Of a stretch of DNA of 64,000 nt, positions 26,293-34,193 are shown in pieces. How positions within the stretch are numbered: the stretch's first letter is position 1; each line of letters starts with the position of its first letter. The notes beneath the pieces were generated by a model, which saw only the letters and a list, made by a program, of their open reading frames with translations, had not been told where the DNA came from and did no database searches. Position numbers and translations under genes: made by a program. The stretch is from Microtetraspora sp. NBRC 16547 (lineage in GTDB: Bacteria > Actinomycetota > Actinomycetes > Streptosporangiales > Streptosporangiaceae), in NCBI RefSeq assembly GCF_030268965.1, contig NZ_BSSE01000025.1, positions 1 to 64,000 of the forward strand. The letters are read 5' to 3'.

Positions 26293-26835
26293 ATGGACGA
26301 GCGGCGGATGGTGCGGATCTCCAAATATCTGGCGAAGCACCTGCGGCACCAACCGGAACGGATCGGCATCGAGCTGGACGCCCGCGGCTGGGTGGACGTC
26401 GAGGCGCTCCTTGCCGCCTCGGCCGCGCACGGGTTCCCGATCTCGCGAGCTGAGCTGGAGCGGGTCGTCGCGGACAACGACAAGCGACGGTACGTGATCG
26501 AGGGGGAACGGATCCGGGCCAGTCAGGGCCACTCGGTCCCCGTCGATCTCGACCTGCCGTTGACCACGCCGCCGGCGTTCCTCTATCACGGCACCATCGG
26601 CCGAAGCGTGGCCGCGATCCGCGCCCAGGGCTTGCGGCCGATGGGCCGTCATCACGTCCACCTTTCCCCCGATCGGGCGACGGCGACGAGAGTCGGGGCG
26701 CGCAGGGGCTGGCCGGTCGTACTGGTGGTGGACGCGGCCGCGATGCGGGCGGCCGGGCACGAGTTCCGCGTCAGCGCGAACGGCGTGTGGCTGGTCGATC
26801 ACGTCCCGCCCGCCTTCATCCGCTTCCCGGGATGA
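26293..26835 (+). CDS. kptA: RNA 2'-phosphotransferase, KptA/Tpt1 family
   Basis: The protein has 180 residues, the full length of bacterial KptA. N-terminal winged helix: RISKYLAKHLRHQPERIGIE with the conserved basic KxLRHxP segment. C-terminal ART-like NAD-binding domain: FLYHGTIGRSV (HGT motif), HHVHLSPD and a final GVWLVDHVPPAFI. The enzyme transfers an RNA 2'-phosphate to NAD+, giving ADP-ribose 1'',2''-cyclic phosphate. In eukaryotes it finishes tRNA splicing; bacteria have no such splicing, so its natural substrate here is unknown. ATG 26293 is preferred over GTG 26290 by spacing to AGGA. Confidence 0.93.
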   Translation: MDERRMVRISKYLAKHLRHQPERIGIELDARGWVDVEALLAASAAHGFPISRAELERVVADNDKRRYVIEGERIRASQGHSVPVDLDLPLTTPPAFLYHGTIGRSVAAIRAQGLRPMGRHHVHLSPDRATATRVGARRGWPVVLVVDAAAMRAAGHEFRVSANGVWLVDHVPPAFIRFPG

Positions 26836-26931
26836 CCGCTTCCCCCGCTTCCTCCACCCGGCGACCATCACCCGCTGGTTCGTGGAAGCCGTTACGGGTG
26901 GTGCCACGGGCGGTGGGTAAGGTCGCGAGAC

Positions 26932-27288
26932 GTGACGACCGAGCTGGAACGACTGGCCGTACGGCTGCGCGAGTTCGCCCGTGCCCGTGACTGGGAGCAG
27001 TTCCACACGCCCAAGAACCTGGCGATGGCGCTCTCCGGCGAGGTGGGGGAGCTGGTGGCGGAGTTCCAGTGGCTGACCGCGGAGGAGTCCGCGGACCTGA
27101 GCCCGGAGACCCTTGCCCGGGTGCGGTCGGAGCTCGGCGACGTGACCGCCTATCTCGTCCGTCTCGCCGACGTCGTCGGCGTCGATCTGGTCGAGGCGGC
27201 CAACGCGAAGCTGGACGAGAACGACCGCCGGTACGACGCCGAGCTCTATCGCGGCTCCGCCAGGAAGGCTCCTCCGCTGAGCTCCTGA
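26932..27288 (+). CDS. MazG-type nucleotide pyrophosphohydrolase
   Basis: The protein has 118 residues from GTG 26932 with AAGGT 8 bases upstream. Conserved metal-binding helix pair of the all-alpha NTP pyrophosphatases: ALSGEVGELVAEFQWL (ExxE) and RVRSELGDVTAYLVRLADV (ExxD), close to the RS21-C6/dCTPase subgroup by length. It should hydrolyse non-canonical or excess (d)NTPs to NMP and pyrophosphate. Follows kptA by 96 bases; co-transcription is possible. Confidence 0.9.
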   Translation: MTTELERLAVRLREFARARDWEQFHTPKNLAMALSGEVGELVAEFQWLTAEESADLSPETLARVRSELGDVTAYLVRLADVVGVDLVEAANAKLDENDRRYDAELYRGSARKAPPLSS

Positions 27289-27309
27289 CGGCCGGGTGCC
27301 GAGGTCACG

Positions 27310-28083
27310 TCATGGCCGTACGGCGCAGAGGAGGCGGTTGTTCCCGCGCTGCCAGAGCGTGCCGATCTCCTCGAAGCCCGCGTCCCGGAGGGCGTCGACG
27401 TGCGTGGACAGGAGGTTGGACTCCGATCCGCGATGCTCGACGGCCGCGGCGCTGCGCGCGCGGGCGGCGCCGGCCTCCGCGAGCGCGGGATCGGCGAGGG
27501 CCGCGTCCCACCACTGGCCCCAGTCCTCGGGGCGCCCGTCGGCGAAGAGCCTCCGCTCATCGCTGTCGTGGACGGCGCGTTCGAGCCTGGCCAGGGTCGG
27601 CGTCGTCTGGTCGGAGTCGAGATGGTCGCCGTTGAGGAAGAGCGCGCCCGGGCGCAGGACGGTGGCCAGCTCCTTGTACATCGCCTGGAGATGCTCCTCA
27701 GGCAGCCAGTGCAGCGCGGTGGTGCTCACGGCGGCGTCGGCCGGACGGTCCAGGCCCAGCTCGGCGCTCCAGCCGGGGGTGCGCAGGTCGAGTGAGGTGA
27801 AACGCAGCCCGGTCGTCTGGCCGTAGCCCGCCTCGCCCAGCGACAGCAGCAGGGGGTCGGTGTCCACCGCGACGACCGTGGCCCACGGAAGCCGGCGCAG
27901 CAGGCGGGCGGCCAGCGAGCCGGGGCCGCAGCCGAGGTCGATCACGAGGGGGTCGGGCCGCCCCACCCCTGCCTCGACCGCGTCGATCAACGCCCTGAAC
28001 CGCTCCTCCCGGCCCGGGAGATAGCCCTCCTGCTGCCGGTCCCAGCGGTCGATCCACTTCCGGGCGGTGTCGAACGTGAGCAT
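27310..28083 (-). CDS. Class I SAM-dependent methyltransferase
   Basis: The protein has 257 residues. SAM-binding motif I LVIDLGCGPGSLAARLL, acidic motif II VVAVDTDPLLLSLG, and post-motif STTALHWLPEEHLQAMYKEL. Small-molecule rather than DNA methyltransferase by layout. Substrate unknown. It diverges from a CGNR zinc-finger regulator gene with only 73 bases between, which usually means the regulator controls it. Confidence 0.88.
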   Translation of the reverse strand: MLTFDTARKWIDRWDRQQEGYLPGREERFRALIDAVEAGVGRPDPLVIDLGCGPGSLAARLLRRLPWATVVAVDTDPLLLSLGEAGYGQTTGLRFTSLDLRTPGWSAELGLDRPADAAVSTTALHWLPEEHLQAMYKELATVLRPGALFLNGDHLDSDQTTPTLARLERAVHDSDERRLFADGRPEDWGQWWDAALADPALAEAGAARARSAAAVEHRGSESNLLSTHVDALRDAGFEEIGTLWQRGNNRLLCAVRP

Positions 28084-28094
28084 GGCCCCTCCTC

Positions 28095-28154
28095 GTAACT
28101 GTCACATATGCTTTTGCCAGTCACAAACACTAAATCCCGAAGGCGTAACTGGTC
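28095..28154. promoter_or_regulatory. Repeated half-sites between methyltransferase and CGNR genes
   Basis: GTAACTG occurs at 28095-28101 and again at 28145-28151 (50 bp apart), with the inverted CAGTCAC at 28118-28124 between them. In this AT-richer 73-base intergenic region they are good candidates for binding sites of the CGNR regulator. Confidence 0.5.
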
Positions 28155-28156
28155 AA

Positions 28157-28726
28157 GTGAACTTCAACAGTCACACCGATATCGTGGTGACGGTCGCCGT
28201 CGCCCTGGTCAACACGCTGACCGCCGGCGAGTCCCGGGGCCGGCCGTATGCGCCGCCTTCGGGCGAGGAGCGCACCGCCGCCGTCAGCCGGGCCGTCGCC
28301 CCCGGCGCCTCCCGGTCGTACGAGGTGAGCGCGGAGCAGGCGGACGAGCTGGCCGGTGTCGCGGAGGCGCTGCGGACGGTCTTCGAGTCAGTGGCGGCCG
28401 GCGACATCGACGCGGCGGCGCACCACACCAACCGGCTCCTGGCCGAGACCGACGCGCGCCCGCACCTCGACCGGCACGACGGGGAGCCGTGGCACGTCCA
28501 CTTCCACGGGCGCGGCGGCACGCTCGCCGGTGACTGGGCGGCGAGCTGCGCGACCGGCCTCGCCGTCGTGCTGGGCAGCGAGCTGTACGACCGGCTGGGC
28601 GTGTGCACGGCCCCCCATTGCGACCGCGTCTACGTCGACACCTCGCGCAACGGGACGCGTCGCTTCTGCTCGACCCCATGCCAGAACCGGGTCAAGACCG
28701 CGGCCTTCCGCGCCCGCAACGCCTGA
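28157..28726 (+). CDS. CGNR zinc-finger transcriptional regulator
   Basis: The protein has 189 residues from GTG 28157. The N-terminal ABATE-like stress-sensing region begins VNFNSHTDIVVTVAVALVNT and the C-terminal zinc finger is CTAPHCDRVYVDTSRNGTRR followed by FCSTPCQNRVKTAAF; the four zinc Cys are present and the signature CGNR is CQNR here. Such proteins regulate the neighbouring gene, here the divergent methyltransferase. Confidence 0.88.
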   Translation: MNFNSHTDIVVTVAVALVNTLTAGESRGRPYAPPSGEERTAAVSRAVAPGASRSYEVSAEQADELAGVAEALRTVFESVAAGDIDAAAHHTNRLLAETDARPHLDRHDGEPWHVHFHGRGGTLAGDWAASCATGLAVVLGSELYDRLGVCTAPHCDRVYVDTSRNGTRRFCSTPCQNRVKTAAFRARNA

Positions 28727-28818
28727 CCCGCCCGCTCTCCGGGCCGTACGGCCCGGCGGGGGTGCCACCAGGGAAAGGAAGATCGCGAAGTGGCCCGGCC
28801 GGTCTAGAGTTCGTGACC

Positions 28819-29994
28819 ATGACGTCTTCGGCGAAGGACCGCGCCGGCGGAGGTCGGTCGTATCGCGCGCCCACCGTGGCCGGCGTGCTGACGCTGCTCG
28901 CGCTCATGGCCACGGCATCGTTTCCCCTCGGGCTCCCCGAGGCGTTCTCCGAGGTGCGGGCCAGCGCCGCGATCCCGGAGCCGCCCCTCGATGCCGACGG
29001 GTGCCCTACTGTCTGGGTCAACCGCTGGGGCTTCGACGGGCCGCCGGGTCCGCTCGTTCCCGCGGAGGGGGCGACGTCGGTGACGCTGTGCGAGCTGGTC
29101 ACCTCGCCGCCCCGAAACTCCTTCCTGCGTCCCGAGCGGGACCTCGGCGTGCCCCGCACGCTGACCGTCGGCGTCCCGGCCATGATCACCACGCTCAACG
29201 CCCTGCCCTCCCGTGTGGCGGCCGACGCCCGGATCCGCGCCCGGGAGAAAGCCGCCGGCCGCCCGGTTCCGGAGCCCGACGTTCTTTCTTATGACTGCAC
29301 CGATGTCGGTTTCTCGACCGAGCTGTCGTTCGCCGTGCATTACGCCGACGGCCCGCCCGCGGTAGTCCTGCTCGACCGCAACTGCGGCACCGCCTCCCGC
29401 GCGGGACGGGTCCGCTTCTTCGACGGTGAGAGAAGGGTGACCGACGACGGCCAACCGGTGGACGCCTTCCTCGCGCTCTACCGCGAGCAGCTCGCGTCCA
29501 CGGCGAGCGACGTCGAGCCCCCTGCCTGCGCCACGGTGCCGCTCGCGCGGCGGATGGAGAACCGCGCCTACACCGACGCCCCCAGGGACGACATCAGGCG
29601 CAACCGCGGCCGGGCCGTCCACCTCCCGACTCGGCTCGTCGCGGTCACCGCCTGCCGCTACGTCCGGGACGGGGACCGGATGCGGCTGCGCGGACACCGG
29701 ACACTGCGCGACGGGCTCGAACCGGTCCGCGCGCTGCTCAACGACGCGACCGCCGTCCGGGTGCGGACAAACGGGGGAGGCGAAGAGGTGGTCAACCACA
29801 CCGAGTGCGGCAGACCGGGCCCGGGCCCGACCGGGGTCCGCGACCTCGACGTGGTGTGGGCGGCGGACCTGACCGGCGCGGTGGCCGAGATCCGCGTCTG
29901 GCGCTCTCCCTGCCGGGCCGTCGTCGCCGACCTGGGAGGGCGCCTCGCCCCGAAGGCGCTGCTCGACACGCTCGACTCCTGGCTGGACCGTTGA
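28819..29994 (+). CDS. Membrane-anchored or secreted hypothetical protein
   Basis: The protein has 391 residues from ATG 28819 (a GTG two codons earlier is equally possible; no clear ribosome site). Residues about 17-37 form a single hydrophobic segment (VAGVLTLLALMATASFPLGL), so the protein is exported or membrane-anchored. The remainder is rich in Arg/Asp/Val with several cysteines that could form disulfides outside the cell. I recognise no domain. The uvrA-like fragment follows its stop codon immediately and in the same frame. Confidence 0.7.
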   Translation: MTSSAKDRAGGGRSYRAPTVAGVLTLLALMATASFPLGLPEAFSEVRASAAIPEPPLDADGCPTVWVNRWGFDGPPGPLVPAEGATSVTLCELVTSPPRNSFLRPERDLGVPRTLTVGVPAMITTLNALPSRVAADARIRAREKAAGRPVPEPDVLSYDCTDVGFSTELSFAVHYADGPPAVVLLDRNCGTASRAGRVRFFDGERRVTDDGQPVDAFLALYREQLASTASDVEPPACATVPLARRMENRAYTDAPRDDIRRNRGRAVHLPTRLVAVTACRYVRDGDRMRLRGHRTLRDGLEPVRALLNDATAVRVRTNGGGEEVVNHTECGRPGPGPTGVRDLDVVWAADLTGAVAEIRVWRSPCRAVVADLGGRLAPKALLDTLDSWLDR

Positions 29995-29997
29995 TCC

Positions 29998-30495
29998 TCG
30001 GGCATTCCTGGGGGCGCGTCCATCGCCGACGTGCTGGCGATGACGGCGGCCGAGGCGGCACGCTTCTTCACCGAGCGGAAGCCGGCCGCGATTCTGCGGG
30101 CGGTCATCGACGTCGGCCTGGACTACATCACGCTCGGGCAGCCGCTCAGCACGCTGTCCGGTGGTGAGTGCCAGCGCGTCAAGCTCGCCACCGAACTGCA
30201 CAAGAGCGGCAGCGTGTACGTCATGGATGAGCCGACCACGGGCCTGCACATGTCGGACGTCGGACTGGTGCTCGCGATCATCGATCGGCTGGTGGACCAG
30301 GGCAACTCGGTCATCGTGATCGAGCACAACCTCGACGTCGTCAAGAACGCCGACTGGGTCATCGATCTCGGCCCGGAAGGCGGCAGCCAGGGCGGTCGTG
30401 TCGTCTTCGAGGGAACGCCCCGCGATCTGCTCGACGCGACCGGCTCGCACACCGCCGAGTATCTGCGCCGCGATCTGCGGGTCCGGCAGGCGTGA
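29998..30495 (+). pseudogene. 3' remnant of a UvrA-like (drug-resistance type) ABC ATPase gene
   Basis: About 165 codons remain: SIADVLAMTAAEAARFF, the ABC signature LSGGECQRVKLATEL, Walker B VYVMDEPTTGLH, and H-loop VIVIEHNLDVVKNADWVIDL. This is the second nucleotide-binding half of a UvrA-like protein (full length about 750-950 residues). Walker A, the zinc fingers and the whole first half are absent. The fragment begins within a few bases of the preceding gene's stop, so a deletion joined the two. A GTG at 30031 could in principle start a 154-residue protein, but without Walker A it cannot bind ATP normally. Confidence 0.82.
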
Positions 30496-30511
30496 CGGCG
30501 CCACGGGCGGA

Positions 30512-31159
30512 TCAGGGGCGGACGGCCAGTCCGTTCTCGAACGTGCGGATGACGGTCGAGGTGACGCCGTGGCGGGGGAGCAGGCCCCTCTCCGCCGCCT
30601 CCCAGCCCGTGTAGGTGATCGCGTACAGCATCTCCTGGATCCACTCGGCGCTGACTTGGGGGTCGAAGACGCCCTCGGCCTGACCGCGCTCGATGAGGCT
30701 GAGCGCGGTCGGCACCGACGCGTCCGGCTCGAAACAGGCGGTGCTCTCCTCAAGCACGCGCGGATCGCCGAACAGGAACGCCAGCCGGTCGCCGACGTCC
30801 ACCATGGCGGTGATCAGGCGGCGCATCGCCTCGCGCGGCGGCCCCTGGTGGACGGCCGCCGCCGCGATCGACTGCTCGACCACCCGGAACGAGTCGACGA
30901 TGGTCGCGTTGAGCAGTTCCTGGCGGTCGGGGAAGTAGCGGTGCAGCGTGCTCCGGCCCACCTGCGCCGCCTCCGCGATGTCCGCCAGCGTGGCGCCGCG
31001 GTCGCGGGCAAGTGCCGAGGCGGCGGCGGCGAGGATGGCGCGCCGGGTGCGCCCCCGCACGCCGGTTTCCGGCGCCTCCGGTTTCCGCTCTCCAGGCTCG
31101 CCCGCCTCGGGCGTGCCTGAGGCGGGTGTACGGGAGGGGGGCTGCCGGGTCGCGCTCAC
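30512..31159 (-). CDS. TetR-family repressor of the adjacent ABC exporter
   Basis: The protein has 215 residues from GTG 31159 (TTG 31165 also possible). It has a Pro/Glu-rich N-terminal tail, then the TetR helix-turn-helix ATLADIAEAAQVGRSTLHRY F and a C-terminal ligand-binding domain. Divergent from a DrrA/B-type exporter with a perfect palindrome in the shared promoter. Likely role: drug- or metabolite-responsive repression of the exporter. Confidence 0.9.
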   Translation of the reverse strand: MSATRQPPSRTPASGTPEAGEPGERKPEAPETGVRGRTRRAILAAAASALARDRGATLADIAEAAQVGRSTLHRYFPDRQELLNATIVDSFRVVEQSIAAAAVHQGPPREAMRRLITAMVDVGDRLAFLFGDPRVLEESTACFEPDASVPTALSLIERGQAEGVFDPQVSAEWIQEMLYAITYTGWEAAERGLLPRHGVTSTVIRTFENGLAVRP

Positions 31160-31207
31160 GGCCAAAGGCTAACAGCGCCACCATATCGAGACTGTCGCGC
31201 TTGTTTT

Positions 31208-31225
31208 TGGGACATTGATGTCCCA
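31208..31225. promoter_or_regulatory. Operator of the TetR/ABC exporter pair
   Basis: TGGGACAT-TG-ATGTCCCA, a perfect 8+8 inverted repeat with a 2-base centre, 11 bases before the exporter ATPase start and about 50 bases from the TetR start. Confidence 0.75.
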
Positions 31226-31236
31226 CAATGAGGCGC

Positions 31237-32298
31237 ATGGATTCCTTTGCAGTCGTCGCAGAAGGGGTGCGCAAACGTTTCGGCGCCACGCAGGCCCTCG
31301 ACGGGTTCGACCTGACCGTCCCCGAGGGGACGGTGTGCGGCCTGCTCGGGCCGAACGGCGCGGGCAAGACCACGGCGGTGCGCGTCCTGACCACGTTGCT
31401 CCGCGCGGACGCCGGGCGGGCGCTGGTCGCGGGCTTCGACGTGGCCGACCGGCCCGCCGAGGTGCGCTACCGGATCGGCCTGGCCGGGCAGAACCCCGCC
31501 GTCGACGAGATCCTCACCGGCCGGGAGAACCTGGAGATGTGGGGCCGCCTCTACCACCTGGACCGGGCTACGGCCCGCCGTCGCGCGGGGGAGCTCCTCG
31601 ACCGGTTCGGCCTCGCCGGCGACGCGGACAAGCGGGTCAAGCACTACTCCGGCGGCATGCGGCGCCGGCTCGACCTGGCCGCGGCCTTCGTGCTCGCCCC
31701 GCGCGTGTTGTTCCTGGACGAGCCCACCACCGGGCTCGACCCGCGCAACCGCAACGAGGTGTGGCAGGCGGTCCGCGACCTGGCCACCGCGGGCAGCACG
31801 GTGCTGATGACCACGCAGTACTTGTTCGAGGCCGACCAGCTCGCCCACCAGATCGCGGTGATCGACGCCGGACGGGTGATCGCGGACGGTTCTCCCGACC
31901 GGCTCAAGTCGATGATCGGCGGAGACCAGATCGACCTGGTCGTCCGCGATGCCGCCGACCTCGCCGAGGCCGCCCGGGTCCTGGCCGCCGCGGCGGGCGC
32001 CGAACCGGTCGCCGACCCCGACGCCCGCCGCCTGATCGCTCCCGTACGCGACCGGATCGGGGCGCTGACCGAGGTGGTGGGCGAGCTGGGCGAGCGCGGC
32101 GTCGCGGTCGAGGACGTAGCCCTGCGCCGACCGACCCTGGACGAGGTGTTCCTCAGCCTCACCGGCGGGAAGCCCGCGCCCGGCGCAGGCAAGCAGGCAG
32201 CCGGAAAGCAGGGAGCGGGAAAGCAGGGAGCGGGAAAGCAGGCGGACGGGGAGCAGTCGGACGGGGAGCAGGCGGACGGGAAGCGGGTGGCCGCGTGA
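31237..32298 (+). CDS. ABC exporter ATPase, DrrA (daunorubicin-resistance) type
   Basis: The protein is 353 residues from ATG 31237 (ATG 31228 is an alternative). Walker A GPNGAGKTTA, Q-loop GLAGQNPAVDE, signature YSGGMRRRLDLA, Walker B LFLDEPTTGLD, H-loop MTTQYLFEAD. The DrrA-type C-terminal domain ends RRPTLDEVFLSLTG. After it comes a low-complexity Lys/Gly/Gln tail of short direct repeats (AGKQ and DGEQ units), unusual for the family. Stop overlaps the permease start (GTGA). Exports a hydrophobic compound together with the next gene. Confidence 0.92.
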   Translation: MDSFAVVAEGVRKRFGATQALDGFDLTVPEGTVCGLLGPNGAGKTTAVRVLTTLLRADAGRALVAGFDVADRPAEVRYRIGLAGQNPAVDEILTGRENLEMWGRLYHLDRATARRRAGELLDRFGLAGDADKRVKHYSGGMRRRLDLAAAFVLAPRVLFLDEPTTGLDPRNRNEVWQAVRDLATAGSTVLMTTQYLFEADQLAHQIAVIDAGRVIADGSPDRLKSMIGGDQIDLVVRDAADLAEAARVLAAAAGAEPVADPDARRLIAPVRDRIGALTEVVGELGERGVAVEDVALRRPTLDEVFLSLTGGKPAPGAGKQAAGKQGAGKQGAGKQADGEQSDGEQADGKRVAA

Positions 32299-33122
32299 CG
32301 ACCGCCATCGCCCCCGTGATCCCCCGATCCCGCGGGCAGCGGCTGTACTGGACGTTCGCGGACGGGTGCGTGATCGCCCGCGGCAACCTCGTCCATCTGG
32401 CGCGGAACCCGGCCGCGATCCTCAACCTGCTGCTGTATCCGATCGTGATGGTGCTGCTGTTCGGCTTCGTCTTCGGCAGCGCCATGAACGTCGCCGGGGG
32501 CGGCGACTACCGCGAGTTCCTGATGCCCGGGATGTTCGGGCAGACGATGACGCTCGGCGTGATGACCACGATGATCATCGTCGCCAACGACGCGGCACGA
32601 GGGGTCACCGACCGGTTCCGTTCGATGCCGATCTCCCGGGCGGGGGTGGTGCTCGGCCGCGCCGTCGCCGACATGGTCAACTCGGTGCTCGAGCTGGCCG
32701 TGCTGCTCCTGTGCGGCCTCGCGGTCGGCTGGAGCTGGCACCGGGGCCTCGCGAACGCGCTGACCGCCCTCGGGCTGCTGCTGCTCCTGCGCTTCGCACT
32801 CATCTGGGTCGGCATCTATCTCGGGCTCATCCTCACCCCGGAGTCGGCGGGCGCGGCGTGGATGCCGCTCATGCCGCTCACCATGCTGGCCAACACCTTC
32901 GTCTCCCCGGAGCTGATGCCCGGCTGGATGGGGGCGCTCTCGGAGTGGAATCCGCTGTCGGCGACCGTCGCCGCCTGCCGCGAGCTGTTCGGCAATCCCG
33001 GCTGGGGCGGTGACTCCTGGGCCGCCGAGCACGCGCTGCCTTTGGCGATCGGCTGGCCGGTGCTGCTCACGCTGGTCTTCCTGCCGCTGTCCGCACGCCG
33101 CTACCGGCGGCTCGACCGCTGA
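32295..33122 (+). CDS. ABC-2 type exporter permease (DrrB type)
   Basis: The protein has 275 residues from GTG 32295, overlapping the ATPase stop. Six membrane segments of the ABC-2 fold: ILNLLLYPIVMVLLFGFVFG, then FGQTMTLGVMTTMIIVAND, with conserved GVTDRFRSMPISR on the cytoplasmic side and LANTFVSPELMPGWMGAL before the last helix. Partner of the DrrA-type ATPase. The 3' end overlaps the convergent DUF2809 gene by 22 bases. Confidence 0.92.
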   Translation: MTTAIAPVIPRSRGQRLYWTFADGCVIARGNLVHLARNPAAILNLLLYPIVMVLLFGFVFGSAMNVAGGGDYREFLMPGMFGQTMTLGVMTTMIIVANDAARGVTDRFRSMPISRAGVVLGRAVADMVNSVLELAVLLLCGLAVGWSWHRGLANALTALGLLLLLRFALIWVGIYLGLILTPESAGAAWMPLMPLTMLANTFVSPELMPGWMGALSEWNPLSATVAACRELFGNPGWGGDSWAAEHALPLAIGWPVLLTLVFLPLSARRYRRLDR

Positions 33123-33595
33123 ACCGCCCGGTCCGCCCGGCCTGCCAGACCCGCCAGACCTGTCCGGCTCGTCCGCTCCGCCAGGGCGTGGACGGCCCAG
33201 CCCAACGCGCCTCCCACGGCGTACCAGAACAGGTCGGGCGGGTTGAAGGAGGTGCCCAGCACCAGGCGGGCGAGCACGCTGCGTGTCGCGAGCTCGGCGG
33301 GGATGCCGGTGATCTGGAAGAACTCCACCGCCCAGCTCGCGGCGAGCGCCACCGTGGCGGCGATCGCGGGACGGGCCCGGGGAGCGACGACCAGGACCAG
33401 CGTGTACAGCAGGAGCGTGTAGAGCGCGTCCCCGCCGTACTTGGTCACTGGCCCGTCGGCGACGGCCCGGATCCCGAGCCCGGCGGCGACGGTGAGCAGA
33501 GCGGCGAGCACCGCGATCACGCGCCGGCGCGCCGCCGGAGTAGCCCGGGTGGCTCCGGGAGATCGGGGCTGCTCGTGCGTCTCTGACGGGTTCAT
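33101..33595 (-). CDS. DUF2809 family membrane protein
   Basis: The protein has 164 residues with four hydrophobic segments. The family pattern is visible: GDALYTLLLYTLVLVVAP, then SWAVEFFQITGIP, and VLGTSFNPPDLFWYAVGGAL. Function of the family is unknown. Convergent with the exporter permease, whose last codons it overlaps. Confidence 0.85.
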   Translation of the reverse strand: MNPSETHEQPRSPGATRATPAARRRVIAVLAALLTVAAGLGIRAVADGPVTKYGGDALYTLLLYTLVLVVAPRARPAIAATVALAASWAVEFFQITGIPAELATRSVLARLVLGTSFNPPDLFWYAVGGALGWAVHALAERTSRTGLAGLAGRADRAVQRSSRR

Positions 33596-33715
33596 GCGGC
33601 ACCTCGGCGGGCTTCCTGGTCCGGTTCCGGTCCCCTGCGGTCAGTGCCCGGTTCCGGTCACCGGGGCGTGATCGCCTTCCAGGGTCCCAGACGTGGCACG
33701 GTCGGAGCTCCAGGT

Positions 33716-34159
33716 TCAGGTACGGCTCAGCTCGGCCAGGCGTCGCAGCGAGCAGCGGAGCACGGCGGCGCTGACCGGTTTGGCCGCCAGCCAGCCGAGC
33801 CGCCCGGCCAGGCCGAGGGGGATCTCCAGGTCTTCCTGCCACACGATCGTGCTGCCGCCTCCCGCCTTCGGCAGCACGTGGAAGACGCCGGTTCCCCGGA
33901 CGAGCCACCCGGTGTGCCGCACCTCGACGGTGTGCGGCGGGTTCCACCGGGTGATCTCCATCGTGTCCAGGAAGCCGAGCGGCCCGACACCGGTGAACGC
34001 GGCCAGGCCGCTGCCGGTGCTGTGGCCGTCCCCGGCGGTGACCCGCGCGCGGGTCAGGAACATCCACTCCTCGTGCCTCGGCCAGTCGGTCAGCACGGCG
34101 AACACCCGCTCCGGGCTCGCGTCGGAGTGCGCCGTCACAGAGAGATGAGACTTGTCCAC
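33716..34159 (-). CDS. SRPBCC (START/Bet v1-like) family protein
   Basis: The protein has 147 residues from GTG 34159 (a GTG at 34204 would add 15). Polyketide-cyclase/dehydrase-like layout: ASPERVFAVLTDWPRHEEWM, GLAAFTGVGPLGFLDTMEIT, RWNPPHTVEVRHTGWLVRGT, GGGSTIVWQEDLEIP. These bind hydrophobic ligands; no specific activity can be assigned. It follows ptsI by 34 bases in the same direction and may be the tail of that operon, although functionally unrelated. Confidence 0.8.
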   Translation of the reverse strand: MDKSHLSVTAHSDASPERVFAVLTDWPRHEEWMFLTRARVTAGDGHSTGSGLAAFTGVGPLGFLDTMEITRWNPPHTVEVRHTGWLVRGTGVFHVLPKAGGGSTIVWQEDLEIPLGLAGRLGWLAAKPVSAAVLRCSLRRLAELSRT

Positions 34160-34193
34160 GCTCTCGTTCTGCCCGCTTCCCGGGCCGGGCAGA

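Noticed and set aside
28804-30753. A 649-codon minus-strand frame across 28804-30753
   Set aside because: Antisense to the hypothetical protein and the uvrA remnant; composition is typical of a high-GC shadow frame.
31644-34067. An 807-codon minus-strand frame opposite the DrrAB genes
   Set aside because: Low-complexity Arg/Gly/Pro translation; the opposite strand has intact ABC exporter genes.
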